DNA of 64,000 bases from Frigidibacter sp. RF13 (GTDB lineage Bacteria; Pseudomonadota; Alphaproteobacteria; Rhodobacterales; Rhodobacteraceae). The notes under the pieces were generated by a model. It made no database searches. It had not been told where the DNA came from and was given only the letters and a program-made list of their open reading frames with translations. The position numbers and the translations under genes were made by a program. Positions within the stretch are counted from its first letter, which is position 1; each line of letters opens with the position of its first letter. This document shows positions 20,005 through 29,114 of the stretch, piece by piece. The stretch lies in contig NZ_JAPNUE010000004.1 in assembly GCF_026626305.1 (NCBI RefSeq), positions 62,001 to 126,000 on the forward strand, in the 5' to 3' direction.

Positions 20005-21453
20005 ATGACTGTTGCCCCGAACCTTTCCCTTCCGGCCTACGACCGGTCCCGCCTGACCCCCGGCATCGTCCATATCGGGCTTGGCAATTTCCACCGCGCC
20101 CATATGGCCGTCTATCTCGACGACCTGTTCAATCTGGGCGAAGGCCATGACTGGGCGATCCTCGGCGCGGGCGTCCGCGCGGGCGACGCCAGGATGCGCG
20201 AGGCGATGCTGTCGCAGGACTGTCTCTCGACCGTGATCGAACTTGACCCCTCCGGCCGCCGGGCCCGCCGGGTTGGCGCAATGGTGGATTTCCTGCCCGT
20301 CGAGCCCGACAACCGCTCGCTCATCGCCGCGATGGCGCGTCCCGAGATTCGCATCGTCAGCCTGACCGTCACCGAGGGCGGTTATTTCATCGACGCCGCC
20401 ACCGGCCGGTTCGATCCGGACGCGCCCGAGATCAGGCAAGATGCCGCCCGTCCCGGCCATCCTGCCACTGCCTTCGGCGCCATCATCGCCGCATTGAAGG
20501 CGCGCCGCGACGCAGGTCTTGCCGCCTTCACCGTCATGTCCTGCGACAACCTTCCCGGCAACGGCACGGTCACGCGCGAGGCGGTCGTGGGCCTCGCCCG
20601 GCTATCGGACCCCGCCTTTGCCGACTGGATCGAGGCGCATGTCGCCTTCCCCAACGGCATGGTCGACCGGATCACCCCCGCCACCGGCCCGCGCGAACGC
20701 GGCATGGCGCAGGATTTCGGCCTCGACGACCCCGTGCCGGTGACTTGTGAACCCTTCCGCCAATGGGTCGTCGAAGATACGTTCCCCGCAGGCCGCCCGG
20801 CGCTTGAAAAAGTGGGCGTCACCTTCACCCCCCATGTCCATGCGTTCGAGGCGATGAAGATCCGCATCCTGAACGGCGGGCACGCGACCATCGCCTATCC
20901 GGCCGCGCTGATGGACATCGAGTTTGTACATGAGGCAATGGCCGATCCGCTGGTCTCGGCCTTCCTGGACAAGGTCGAAACCGAAGAGATCGTCCCTTAT
21001 GTCCCGCCTGTGCCGGGGACGGACATCAGCAGCTACTACCGGACCGTCCGTGGCCGCTTCTCGAACCCCGAGGTCGCCGACACCACCCGCAGGCTCTGCC
21101 TCGACGGCTCGAACCGCCAGCCGAAATTCATCCTGCCCTCGCTCCGCGACGCTCTGGCGGCGGGGGGCTCCATCGACGGGCTCGCCCTCGTCTCCGCTCT
21201 CTGGTGCCGTTATTGCCACGGCGAAACCGACAGCGGCGCGCCCATCGCGCCGAACGACCCGTCCTGGACCAAACTCACCGACCTCGCCAAAGCGGCGCGC
21301 GACCGGCCCGACGCCTGGCTCGGCATGGCGGCGATCTACGGAGATCTTGGCCGCGACGAGACCTTCGCGAAGGCCTTTGCCCGGGCGCTGGATCAGGTCT
21401 GGGCGGGTGGCGTTCGCACATCGTTGGAACGCTATCTGGGCCAGGCCCGATAG
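20005..21453 (+). CDS. mtlK: Mannitol 2-dehydrogenase
   Basis: Polyol-specific long-chain dehydrogenase, 482 residues, converting mannitol to fructose with NAD. The N-terminal domain has GIVHIGLGNFHRAHMAVYLD; the family's catalytic lysine signature appears as MKIRILNGGHATIAYPA (K, then N and H). ATG at 20005 is used; an upstream in-frame start would lie inside smoS. Last gene of the operon; no fructokinase or xylulokinase gene follows, so fructose must be phosphorylated by an enzyme encoded elsewhere. Confidence 0.94.
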   Translation: MTVAPNLSLPAYDRSRLTPGIVHIGLGNFHRAHMAVYLDDLFNLGEGHDWAILGAGVRAGDARMREAMLSQDCLSTVIELDPSGRRARRVGAMVDFLPVEPDNRSLIAAMARPEIRIVSLTVTEGGYFIDAATGRFDPDAPEIRQDAARPGHPATAFGAIIAALKARRDAGLAAFTVMSCDNLPGNGTVTREAVVGLARLSDPAFADWIEAHVAFPNGMVDRITPATGPRERGMAQDFGLDDPVPVTCEPFRQWVVEDTFPAGRPALEKVGVTFTPHVHAFEAMKIRILNGGHATIAYPAALMDIEFVHEAMADPLVSAFLDKVETEEIVPYVPPVPGTDISSYYRTVRGRFSNPEVADTTRRLCLDGSNRQPKFILPSLRDALAAGGSIDGLALVSALWCRYCHGETDSGAPIAPNDPSWTKLTDLAKAARDRPDAWLGMAAIYGDLGRDETFAKAFARALDQVWAGGVRTSLERYLGQAR

Positions 21454-21556
21454 CTGCGCCTGTCAATGCTGCCGCCCACCACGCCAATGCGACCGGTCGC
21501 ACGGTTGCAAACGTGTCGGTTGCGCCGCATTCCGACGGTTTTGAGACGCTCCGCGC

Positions 21557-21583
21557 TTGGCGTCCGGCCCGCGCGCGCCTATA
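21557..21583 (+). promoter_or_regulatory. Candidate promoter of hisB
   Basis: TTGGCG (21557-21562) and TATAAG (21578-21583), 15 bp apart, lie 26 bp before the hisB ATG, which follows AAGGAGAG. Spacing is short, so this is tentative. The ~155 bp between mtlK and hisB shows no gene and no clear terminator. Confidence 0.4.
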
Positions 21584-21608
21584 AGGCCCGCGGATCAAGG
21601 AGAGCCAG

Positions 21609-22196
21609 ATGCGCAAGGCCACGATCGCCCGCAAGACCGCCGAGACCGACATATCGGTCAGCCTGAACCTCGACGGAACCGGACAGTACCGGAATGAAAC
21701 CGGTATCGGTTTCTTCGATCATATGCTCGATCAGCTGGCTCGCCATTCGCTGATTGACCTCGAGGTCACGGCCAAGGGCGATCTGCATATCGACGATCAC
21801 CACACGGTCGAGGATTGTGGCATCGCCATCGGCCAGGCGCTGGCCAAGGCGCTTGGCGACAAGCGCGGCATCCGCCGTTACGGCCATTTTGCGCTGGCGA
21901 TGGACGATGCGCAGGTAGACTGCGCGCTGGATCTTTCCGGCCGCCCCTACCTCGTCTGGGCGCTCGACATGCCGACGGCGAAGATCGGCACGTTCGACAC
22001 TGAACTCGTGCGCGAATTCTTCCAGGCCTTGTCGACGCATGGCGGCATCACGGTGCATGTGACCAAGCGCCATGGGCTGAACAGCCACCACATTGCCGAA
22101 GCCGCCTTCAAGTCGGTCGCGCGCAGCTTGCGCATGGCGGTCGAGCCCGACCCGCGTCTGGGCGACGCGCTGCCCTCGACCAAGGGGGCGCTGTGA
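21609..22196 (+). CDS. hisB: Imidazoleglycerol-phosphate dehydratase
   Basis: Sixth step of histidine synthesis: removes water from imidazole glycerol phosphate. Monofunctional form, 195 residues, without the phosphatase domain found in enterobacteria. Metal-binding histidine motifs: [45 protein letters not shown]. Start follows CAAGGAGAG. The stop overlaps the GTG start of hisH, so the two are translationally coupled. Confidence 0.97.
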   Translation: MRKATIARKTAETDISVSLNLDGTGQYRNETGIGFFDHMLDQLARHSLIDLEVTAKGDLHIDDHHTVEDCGIAIGQALAKALGDKRGIRRYGHFALAMDDAQVDCALDLSGRPYLVWALDMPTAKIGTFDTELVREFFQALSTHGGITVHVTKRHGLNSHHIAEAAFKSVARSLRMAVEPDPRLGDALPSTKGAL

Positions 22197-22834
22197 GTCT
22201 GACCGTCCTCGTCGACTACGACAGCGGCAACCTGCACTCGGCCGAGAAAGCCTTTCAGCGGATGGCGACCGAAACCGGCGCCGGGCAGGTGATCGTCTCC
22301 TCTCGCCCCGAGGATGTCGCGCGCGCGGACCGGATCGTCCTGCCCGGCGACGGTGCCTTTCCGGCCTGCCGCGAAGCGCTCTCGCGCTTCACCGGGCTTT
22401 TCGAGGCGATCGACGAAGCCGTGACCCGGAAGGCCCGCCCCTTCATGGGCATCTGCATCGGCATGCAGATGCTGGCGACGCGCGGTCTCGAATACCGCCC
22501 GACCGAAGGCTTCGGCTGGATCGGTGGCGAGGTCGTGCGCATCGACCCCGCCGACCGCAGCCTGAAAGTGCCGCACATGGGCTGGAACGATCTGGTCATC
22601 GACCACCCCCACCCCTGCCTTGCGGGTGTGGAAACCGGGAACCACGCCTATTTCGTCCATTCCTACCATTTCCGCGTGACCGACCCTGCTCACCGGCTGG
22701 CCCATTGCGATTACGCGGGCGACATCACCGCCATCGTGGGGCGCGACAATATCTTCGGCACCCAGTTCCATCCCGAGAAAAGCCAGGCGACCGGCCTTCG
22801 GATCATCGCCAATTTCCTGAGTTGGGCGCCGTGA
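22193..22834 (+). CDS. hisH: Imidazole glycerol phosphate synthase, glutaminase subunit
   Basis: Class I glutamine amidotransferase that feeds ammonia to HisF. 213 residues; nucleophile Cys88 in GICIGMQML, and the His-Glu pair in [13 protein letters not shown]. The substrate loop PGDGAFPAC is in place. Starts with GTG overlapping hisB (GTGA). Its stop in turn overlaps the GTG of glsA. Its partner hisF is not in the window, although hisA is 1.4 kb downstream. Confidence 0.96.
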   Translation: MSLTVLVDYDSGNLHSAEKAFQRMATETGAGQVIVSSRPEDVARADRIVLPGDGAFPACREALSRFTGLFEAIDEAVTRKARPFMGICIGMQMLATRGLEYRPTEGFGWIGGEVVRIDPADRSLKVPHMGWNDLVIDHPHPCLAGVETGNHAYFVHSYHFRVTDPAHRLAHCDYAGDITAIVGRDNIFGTQFHPEKSQATGLRIIANFLSWAP

Positions 22835-23742
22835 CCGACGACTTGCCCGCGATTCTCGAAGAGATCCGGGCCGAGATGGCGGCCCGGACCGACCGAGGCG
22901 CGCCCGCCGGCTATATTCCGGAACTTGCCGAAATCGACCCCGGCCAGTTCGGCATTTCCGTGGTCACAGCCGACGGCAGCCAGTATTCGGCGGGCGACGG
23001 TGCGATCCCCTTCTCGATCCAGTCGATTTCCAAGGTCTTCGCGCTGGCCATCGCCCTTGGCCATCACGGCGACCGGCTCTGGGCGCGGGTCGGGCGCGAA
23101 CCCTCGGGCCTTGCTTTCAACTCGATCCTGCAGCTTGAACATGAAAAGGGCATTCCCCGGAACCCGTTCATCAACGCAGGCGCCATCGTGGTGACCGACG
23201 CGGCGCTCGCGGGCCACGCGCCCCGCGAATATCTGGGCGAACTCTTGACCTTCATCCGCGCGGCGGCGGGTGATGAAGAGATCCATATCAACGCCGATGT
23301 CGCCCGGTCTGAAACCGAAACTGGTCACCGCAACTTCGCGCTCGCGCATTTCATGCGCGCCCACGGCAATCTGAGGAATGCGCCCGAACTGACGCTCGGC
23401 GCCTATTTCCACCAATGCGCCATCGAGATGACGGTCGATCAGCTCGCCCGCGCCGGCCGCTTCCTCATGGGCGCCCGGCCGCGCCTCATCTCGGCCGACC
23501 GGGTGCGGCGGATCAACGCGCTGATGCTGACCTGCGGCCATTACGACGGCTCGGGCGATTTTGCCTTCCGCGTCGGCCTGCCCGGCAAGTCGGGCGTCGG
23601 CGGCGGAATATTGGTCATCGCGCCGGGACGGGCGTCAATCGCCGTCTGGTCCCCGGGCCTCAATGCCCAGGGCAATTCGAAACTCGGCACCGAGGCGGTC
23701 GAGATGCTCGCCCGCCGCCTCGGCTGGTCGATCTTCGGCTGA
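22831..23742 (+). CDS. glsA: Glutaminase A
   Basis: Cytosolic hydrolase turning glutamine into glutamate and ammonia; serine beta-lactamase-like fold, 303 residues. The catalytic S-x-x-K is SISK (65-68) within [14 protein letters not shown]. Other family blocks: [25 protein letters not shown], the [10 protein letters not shown] block, and [13 protein letters not shown] start overlaps the hisH stop by 4 bp. Placement in a his operon beside the glutamine-consuming HisH is unusual and suggests control of glutamine or ammonia supply, but that is inference. Confidence 0.93.
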   Translation: MTDDLPAILEEIRAEMAARTDRGAPAGYIPELAEIDPGQFGISVVTADGSQYSAGDGAIPFSIQSISKVFALAIALGHHGDRLWARVGREPSGLAFNSILQLEHEKGIPRNPFINAGAIVVTDAALAGHAPREYLGELLTFIRAAAGDEEIHINADVARSETETGHRNFALAHFMRAHGNLRNAPELTLGAYFHQCAIEMTVDQLARAGRFLMGARPRLISADRVRRINALMLTCGHYDGSGDFAFRVGLPGKSGVGGGILVIAPGRASIAVWSPGLNAQGNSKLGTEAVEMLARRLGWSIFG

Positions 23743-24138
23743 CTACTTCACCCGCGTCCATTCTGAGGCGCGGCAGATCGCCCCGCCCAGAACGCAGCCC
23801 GACACCGAAAGCGTTTCGCCAGACAAGGACATCTTCGACTTGTAGGTCTTGTCGCGGTCCGGCGCCCAGACCTTGCCGCCACCGTAGGAACCGTCGCCAT
23901 TGGCGCTCATGTCCCAGACGATCTGCTTGCCGACATTTTCCGAAGCCGCCTCGGCGCCTGCGCTGTCGAAGGCCTTGATCAGCACACCGCACAGTTTCGC
24001 GCCGCAGGGCGCGATCTGGACATGGCCGAAATTGCCATTGTCGTCCGGTTTGGTCTTCCAGACACCTTCAACCGGGTCGGCGAATGCCGCACCTGCCGCG
24101 AAGCTCATGACCGCCGCAAGGGCCAGTTTTCTGATCAT
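23743..24138 (-). CDS. DUF2147 family exported protein
   Basis: Small periplasmic protein, 131 residues, function unknown. Signal peptide is MIRKLALAAVMSFAAGAAFA (1-20). The mature part DPVEGVWKTKPDDNGNFGHV begins the DUF2147 lipocalin-like domain, with two pairs of cysteines (APCGAKLCG and VSGCVLGGAIC) that could form disulfides, and GKQIVWDM. ATG at 24138 follows GGGAGGACAAG. It points against its neighbours, its stop directly abutting the glsA stop, and is divergent from hisA, so it is a separate unit inside the his cluster. Confidence 0.88.
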   Translation of the reverse strand: MIRKLALAAVMSFAAGAAFADPVEGVWKTKPDDNGNFGHVQIAPCGAKLCGVLIKAFDSAGAEAASENVGKQIVWDMSANGDGSYGGGKVWAPDRDKTYKSKMSLSGETLSVSGCVLGGAICRASEWTRVK

Positions 24139-24273
24139 CTTGTCCTCCCAAGGGTTTTGCCGCGATGATTCCCGGCGCTTTGCCCTCTGGCAAGATTTAC
24201 GTCGCGTAGCAGCGGTCTTGGCAAGGGAAAACCCCTGTGGCAAGAGGCGCGCGACCTCAAAGGAAGACGAGCG

Positions 24274-24993
24274 ATGATCCTCTACCCCGCCATCGATCTC
24301 AAGGACGGCAATTGCGTCCGACTCGTACATGGCGAGATGGACAAGGCCACGGTCTTCGGCACCGACCCCGCCGCCCAGGCCGCCGCGTTCGAGGCCGCTG
24401 GTTGCGACTGGATCCACCTCGTCGATCTGAACGGCGCCTTTGCGGGCCAGCCGGTGAACGGCGCGGCGGTCGAGGCGATCCTCGCCCGCCTGAAGGTCCC
24501 CGCCCAGCTTGGCGGCGGTATCCGCGACATGGCGACGATCGAGATGTGGCTCTCAAAAGGCCTCGCCCGCGTCATCCTCGGCACCGTTGCCGTCGAAAGC
24601 CCCGCCCTCGTCCGCGAAGCCGCCCGCACCTTCCCGGGAAAGGTGGCCGTTGGCATCGACGCGCGGAACGGTCGCGTTGCCACCAAGGGCTGGGCCGAGG
24701 AAACCGACGTGATGGTCACCGACCTTGCCCGCTCGTTCGAGGACGCGGGAGTAGCGGCCATCATCTATACCGACATCAACCGCGACGGCGCGATGGGCGG
24801 CCCGAACATCGAAGCGACCGAGGCCTTGGCCCGCGCCGTCACCATCCCGGTCATTGCCAGCGGCGGCGTCTCCTCGCTCGCCGACCTCATCGCCCTTCGC
24901 GACACCGGCGTGATTGCCGGCGCGATCTCGGGCCGGGCGCTTTATGATGGGGCGATCGATCTTGGCGCTGCCATCGCGGCCCTGCGGGCATAG
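24274..24993 (+). CDS. hisA: Phosphoribosylformimino-5-aminoimidazole carboxamide ribotide isomerase
   Basis: TIM-barrel isomerase of histidine synthesis, 239 residues. Catalytic aspartates lie in [15 protein letters not shown] (D7-D9 region) and [17 protein letters not shown]; the phosphate-binding turns are [11 protein letters not shown] and [11 protein letters not shown]. Start follows GGAAGACGAGCG. Its usual neighbour hisF is missing; the next gene is an unrelated DUF2867 gene and then the mobile segment. Confidence 0.97.
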   Translation: MILYPAIDLKDGNCVRLVHGEMDKATVFGTDPAAQAAAFEAAGCDWIHLVDLNGAFAGQPVNGAAVEAILARLKVPAQLGGGIRDMATIEMWLSKGLARVILGTVAVESPALVREAARTFPGKVAVGIDARNGRVATKGWAEETDVMVTDLARSFEDAGVAAIIYTDINRDGAMGGPNIEATEALARAVTIPVIASGGVSSLADLIALRDTGVIAGAISGRALYDGAIDLGAAIAALRA

Positions 24994-25096
24994 GCGCCGT
25001 CCTGCGACAATATGCCTGCCATGCAACCCGGTTCGCGCTTGACGCGGATGGCCGGTCCGGCTTGGCTCCGGGGGACGCCGTTCGAGCGAGAAACAG

Positions 25097-25564
25097 ATGA
25101 CCACAAAGCCCAGAATTTTAAAGGAAAAGCTGCCCAGAACCGCGTGGCTCTGGCAGTATTTCAAGGCGGGCGACTTCATCGACGGCTATGCCGTGGCCTC
25201 GCCGCTGTCCGCCCGTGACGCAGCCGATATCGGCTTCCGCATGCCGGGCTGGGCGACGGCGCTTCTGAAGCTGCGCAACCTTGCCGTCCGGCCCTTCGGT
25301 CTCCGGACCGAACGGCCGGAGGACATGGCGGGGATCGGGCTGTTTCCAATCGAACATGAGAGGTCGGGCGAGATCGTCCTTGGCTTCGACGACCGCCACC
25401 TGAACTTCCGCATCGGCATTCTGGGCGACGGCACCATGATCCGCATGGGCACCTGGGTGCGCCCGCACAATATTGCCGGTCGCCTCTATCTGGCCTGCGT
25501 GATGCCGTTCCATATTCTGATCGTGCGAAACGCGATGGCACGGATCGGTCGTGCCACGGCCTAG
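25097..25564 (+). CDS. DUF2867 family protein
   Basis: Protein of 155 residues with the DUF2867 signature: KAGDFIDGYAV near the start, LLKLRNLAVRPFGL, IGLFPI, EIVLGFDDRHLNFRIG, and the hydrophobic LACVMPFHILIVRNAMARI near the C-terminus. The last helix may be membrane-associated. Function unknown; related proteins are often annotated as SAM-dependent methyltransferase-like, which I do not see supported here. It lies 103 bp after hisA and is the last ordinary gene before the acquired segment. Confidence 0.85.
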   Translation: MTTKPRILKEKLPRTAWLWQYFKAGDFIDGYAVASPLSARDAADIGFRMPGWATALLKLRNLAVRPFGLRTERPEDMAGIGLFPIEHERSGEIVLGFDDRHLNFRIGILGDGTMIRMGTWVRPHNIAGRLYLACVMPFHILIVRNAMARIGRATA

Positions 25565-26245
25565 CCGCCCGCGGCTGTGGCCATCAACCTGTCGAACGCG
25601 CCGACCCGCTTGGCCAGAGCGCCGGCGCCGCTGAGAAATCTTCGAACGCCTCGACCCGGCCACTCGCCAACGGTCTCGCAACCGTCCGTTTCCTGAAGGA
25701 ATGTGGGAAAAGTGGCAGTGCTGGTAGCCAAGGGATAGCCCGTCTCTGCCGCGCAAATCCCTGTTTGCAGGGAAATCACAAGGAATTCGGCGCGTTTTGG
25801 GCCTGCTTCAGCGATTGTGTCCTGATTGACCGCGTCGTTTCAATGCATTGGGGGCAGTTTCCCTCTGCGTGATAACAGGGAATTCAAATGACCTGATCAG
25901 GGTAAACTGCGGGCGGATCAGGGAACCCAGCAGACGATCTGGGAAGGGCTGCGTTCGATCCGGCCAGTCAGACCTGGGTGGAGAGGCGTTGCGTCGAGGC
26001 AACATCTTGGTGTCGTCGCCTCCTCGAACCGCAGCATGCTGTGGAAGCTGGCATTGTTCATGTCATGTTCTAACGACTCAATACTGCCATTTGCAGATGA
26101 ACCGGTGAACAATTCCGCGAAAGGCGCCGCCTCCGAGGCCTGCCCCTGGACCGGGAATTCACTGCGGGACAACCCGGGAGAACAAGGCCGCTTCGCCAGG
26201 ACCGACCATTCCGATGGGATCCCACAAAGCCCGCCCCCTGTGAAA
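25565..26245. other. Gene-poor stretch left of the IS element
   Basis: About 680 bp without a convincing gene on either strand. It holds palindromic CCCTG/CAGGG elements: TCCCTG-TTTG-CAGGGA (25758-25773) and TTCCCT-N12-AGGGAA (25859-25882), with another CAGGG nearby. Codon bias and long motifs are absent from all frames here. It is best read as decayed or non-coding boundary DNA of the inserted segment. Confidence 0.5.
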
Positions 26246-26299
26246 TGGACTTGCCCGAGAAAAGTGGAGAGCACCAACTGAGGAACCAGGAGGTGTTCT

Positions 26300-26584
26300 A
26301 TGGGAAACGGAAACAGACCGACGCCGGAGTTTCGGCGTGAAGCGGTTCGGTTGGCGCTGACGAGCGGCCGGACGCGGCGCGAGATCGCGGAAGATCTGGG
26401 CATCGGACTTTCGACACTGACGCGATGGCTCAGTCGCGAGCGCGATGTCGGTGAGCCGGTTGAGGCATCGGTCGATCTGCATGCCGAGCTGAAGCGGTTG
26501 CGACGCGAGAACGCGGTTCTGAAGCAGGAGCGCGACATCCTAAAAAAAGCGGCCGCCTTCTTCGCGAAAGACGCAAGTCGATGA
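26300..26584 (+). CDS. IS3-family transposase OrfA
   Basis: DNA-binding subunit, 94 residues. A helix-turn-helix lies at about 20-45 (RTRREIAEDLGIGLSTLTRWL), followed by a leucine-zipper-like tail (LKRLRRENAVLKQERDILKKA). Seven A residues at 26542-26548 followed by G form the A-AAA-AAG type slippery site, and the -1 frame is open from there into orfB; a fused OrfAB transposase through programmed frameshifting is therefore expected. Start ATG at 26300 follows CAGGAGG. Confidence 0.93.
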   Translation: MGNGNRPTPEFRREAVRLALTSGRTRREIAEDLGIGLSTLTRWLSRERDVGEPVEASVDLHAELKRLRRENAVLKQERDILKKAAAFFAKDASR

Positions 26585-27447
26585 GCTTCGCCTTCATCGA
26601 GGCGGAGAAGGCAAGCTTCCCCATTCACAGGATGTGCCGGGTACTGGAGGTCAGCCAGAGTGGGTTCTTCGCCTGGCGCGACCGCCCGGCCTGCCAGCGC
26701 CAGCGGCAGGACATGGTCCATCTCGCCCACATTCGCACGGTCTTCGCCCTGTCGAACGGCACCTATGGCAGTCCGCGCATGCATCGCGACCTGATCGATG
26801 AAGACCATCAGATCGGGCGTCACCGCACGGCACGGCTGATGCGCGAGAACGGCCTCGTGGCAAGGCAGAAACGGCGGTTCAAGCGAACCACGGACAGCGA
26901 GCACGCTTGGCCAGTTGCGCCAAACCTGATCGCTCAGGACTTCCAAGCCGAACAACAGGACCGGAAATGGGGCGCTGACATCTCCTACATCTGGACGGCA
27001 CAGGGATGGCTCTACCTCGCGGTCGTGCTCGATCTCCACTCGCGGCGCGTCGTCGGCTGGGCAACAAGTGACCGGCTGAAGCGCGGCCTCGCCGTCGAGG
27101 CTCTGCGGCGCGCCATCGCGAACCGCAGCCCTGCGCCCGGCTTGGTTCATCACAGCGATCGCGGCAGTCAGTATTGCTCTGTCGATTACCAGGCCGAGCT
27201 TCGAAAACGCGGCATCCTGATCTCCATGAGTGGGCGAGGAAACTGCTACGACAACTCGATGGTGGAAACGTTCTTCAAGACCATCAAGTCGGAACTGATC
27301 TGGCCGGTCGCATGGCAAACCCGCAATCAGGCCGAAAACGCCATCGCCAGATACATCGACGGGTTTTATAACCCTGTCAGACGGCATTCGTCGCTCGGCT
27401 TCCTAAGCACCATCGCCTTCGAGCGAAAGGCCCAGGAAGTGAGCTAA
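26581..27447 (+). CDS. IS3-family transposase OrfB (DDE integrase core)
   Basis: Catalytic part of the transposase, 288 residues, rve domain. The first Asp is in KWGADISYIWTAQGWLYLAV, the second in LVHHSDRGSQYCS, and the Glu in NSMVETFFKTIKSEL, giving the DDE triad; the tail has YNPVRRHSSLGF. ATG at 26581 overlaps the OrfA stop (ATGA), but the natural product is probably the OrfAB fusion. No internal stop or frameshift, so the element may be active. Confidence 0.95.
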   Translation: MSFAFIEAEKASFPIHRMCRVLEVSQSGFFAWRDRPACQRQRQDMVHLAHIRTVFALSNGTYGSPRMHRDLIDEDHQIGRHRTARLMRENGLVARQKRRFKRTTDSEHAWPVAPNLIAQDFQAEQQDRKWGADISYIWTAQGWLYLAVVLDLHSRRVVGWATSDRLKRGLAVEALRRAIANRSPAPGLVHHSDRGSQYCSVDYQAELRKRGILISMSGRGNCYDNSMVETFFKTIKSELIWPVAWQTRNQAENAIARYIDGFYNPVRRHSSLGFLSTIAFERKAQEVS

Positions 27448-27476
27448 ACGCTCTCCACCAAAGCCGGGCAAGTCTA

Positions 27477-27559
27477 GAATGATGCTTCCGCGTGCGCAGG
27501 CGGATGTCCTCCTCAACCGACTCCGCCGTCGGCTTTACTGTTCCGAGTTTCTGTCTCAT
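27477..27559 (-). pseudogene. 5' stump of a second transposase gene (OrfA type)
   Basis: Leftward from an ATG at 27559 with AAGGAG upstream, 27-28 codons read MRQKLGTVKPTAESVEEDIR and then LRTRKHHS before running directly into the right end of the IS3 element. As I recall, this is the N-terminus of a family of IS OrfA proteins that continues with SAEEKIRIVLEGLRGE. That continuation is not found on the other side of the element, so the rest was lost by deletion or rearrangement. The match is from memory, not from a search. Confidence 0.55.
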
Positions 27560-27653
27560 CTCCACTCCTTGGTGGTTACGATGAGCCTGAAACCCTCCGT
27601 TACGAAATCAAGTCAAATGTCCCAAGGGTGCTGACGCCAAACAGCTAGTACTT

Positions 27654-28370
27654 CTAGGCTCGATTCCTGAGGACGTATATTGCGATAGGTGACATCTTCG
27701 TTTCGTCGCGCCATTCAATTCCTTCGTCTGGCAATCCGAGCGGCTTGTGAAGCTTGGCGAGGGCCAGACCGGCGTCTTCTGCGGCTCTGACATAGTCTTC
27801 CTCGGTCCAAAAGTAGTCATACAAAACGACGTCGACGCCCTCGATCAGGAGTTTCACAGTGTCGCCGCTTTGAAGCGCTTTCTCGTTCTCGGGAAACGCA
27901 TAGGACAATGAAACCCAACTTCCCTCCGTCGCCTCCGTCGAGGACGTCACCAGGATGATAATTCCATGCTTCTTGAGCACCCGCTTCAATTCCGTCAGGA
28001 TTCTCTCGATCTCCTCGATCCGTGAGACTTCGAGGAACACGTAGCTGGCAAAAATCAGATCGAAAGCGGCGGCGTCGAACGGCAAGCGCCCGCTGGGTAT
28101 ATGAAGATACTGACCGACTTCGTCTTTTGAGCGAGCTTGCTCAAGCATGTCTTGGCTAATGTCTACGCCGATTGCATCATATCCAAGACGCTTCAGAAAT
28201 CGTGTTGAGCGCCCGGCCCCGCAACCGTAATCAAGGACAGATTCAACTGCGCCCGCGTACTTCGCGATCAGGGTGGGTATGTCGCGAAACGCCAGGTACT
28301 GTGTGCCTTGCATCTCGAGTTCGGCAAAAGCGCCGGCTTGTTTTTCGTAGTCGTGAGTTTTAACGCTCAT
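27654..28370 (-). CDS. Class I SAM-dependent methyltransferase
   Basis: Cytosolic methyltransferase with a Rossmann-like fold, 238 residues. Motif I VLDYGCGAG (46-54) binds S-adenosylmethionine; VDISQDMLEQA is motif II, PFDAAAFDLIFASYV motif IV, and LKRVLKKHGIIILVTSS motif VI. Substrate unknown (methyltransferase domain 11/25 type). ATG at 28370 has GGAG nine bases upstream; ATG at 28379 is possible. By eye its base composition and third positions are clearly less GC-rich than the neighbours, and it sits between transposase and recombinase remnants, so recent transfer is likely. Confidence 0.88.
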   Translation of the reverse strand: MSVKTHDYEKQAGAFAELEMQGTQYLAFRDIPTLIAKYAGAVESVLDYGCGAGRSTRFLKRLGYDAIGVDISQDMLEQARSKDEVGQYLHIPSGRLPFDAAAFDLIFASYVFLEVSRIEEIERILTELKRVLKKHGIIILVTSSTEATEGSWVSLSYAFPENEKALQSGDTVKLLIEGVDVVLYDYFWTEEDYVRAAEDAGLALAKLHKPLGLPDEGIEWRDETKMSPIAIYVLRNRA

Positions 28371-28637
28371 CGCAGCCATCTCCAGGCGAACGAGGCATCT
28401 TTGCCATCCGAAGCGGTCTCGCCGGCCGCAAGGCCCGAAACAGTGGTGCACCAAGAACTGAACCGGACCAGCCACTCGGGACTTGCCTAAAATTCTAGCG
28501 TTATTGCGCACTGAATTGAATATCGTCTCAACGGAAGCGGTTGTGAACCGGCATCAGACGGCCTGCGAACCGAACGTCCGCATTGTACCGCAAAGCAGCC
28601 GTCGGTAGCGGCGTGCAGCGAGATTCCGCTTCCCGCC

Positions 28638-29114
28638 TTGTTTCTCTGGACTTTACCGACGGTCGAGTGCGTTGTGCTGGGGGCCGCTCAACTCAGGGTC
28701 ACGCTGTCGCGGAAGGATGTGGGACGAATGCTCGGCATCGCACCTCATCGCATAAACACCGACAGCCTGCACTTCGAAGCGCCGATCACCCTGCGCAGAC
28801 GCGGCGTCGAGACCCGGCTGATGCTCGATGGTGATACACTTCCCCGGGATCAGACGCTGATCGCCAACATTGCCAAAGGGCAGGCGATGCTAGCTGACGC
28901 CATGGCCGGTCGGTGCTTCCAGGAGATTGCCGACACCAACGCGCTGTCCGTCAAACGAGTTCAGCAGATCGTCGAGTTCGCGTTCCTTTCGCCGCACTCG
29001 GTGCGGCGGGTCATCGAGGGCCGACATCCTTCTTTCCTGACGGCCGACTGGTGCCTGAAGAACGAGATCCCGGCCGACTGGGTCGCGCAGGACCTGCTCT
29101 TCCGCACCGCCTGA
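28638..29114 (+). pseudogene. C-terminal fragment of a large serine recombinase
   Basis: About 158 residues matching, from memory, the C-terminal end of alphaproteobacterial recombinase-family proteins: ITLRRRGVETRLMLDG, DQTLIANIAKGQAMLADAMA, a small HTH-like EIADTNALSVKRVQQIVEFA, FLSPHSVRRVIEGR and ADWVAQDLLFRTA near the end. The catalytic resolvase domain (with its nucleophilic serine) and the recombinase zinc region are missing upstream, and no ATG with a ribosome-binding site is present. It is therefore a truncated remnant of an integrating element. Confidence 0.7.

Larger units (their letters stand above)
26246..27476 (+). mobile_element. IS3-family insertion sequence
   Basis: Complete-looking element of about 1.23 kb. 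The left end TGGACTTGCCCG...GTGGAGAGC and the right end (read on the other strand) TAGACTTGCCCG...GTGGAGAGC form imperfect terminal inverted repeats of about 27 bp with roughly 20 matches. It carries overlapping orfA and orfB. A GAA triplet occurs near both ends (26242-26244 and 27477-27479) but does not align perfectly as a target duplication, so the flanks may have changed since insertion. Confidence 0.9.

Noticed and set aside
25918..27387. Leftward 489-codon frame opposite the IS3 element
   Set aside because: Shadow of the transposase genes; no transposase or other motif in that frame.
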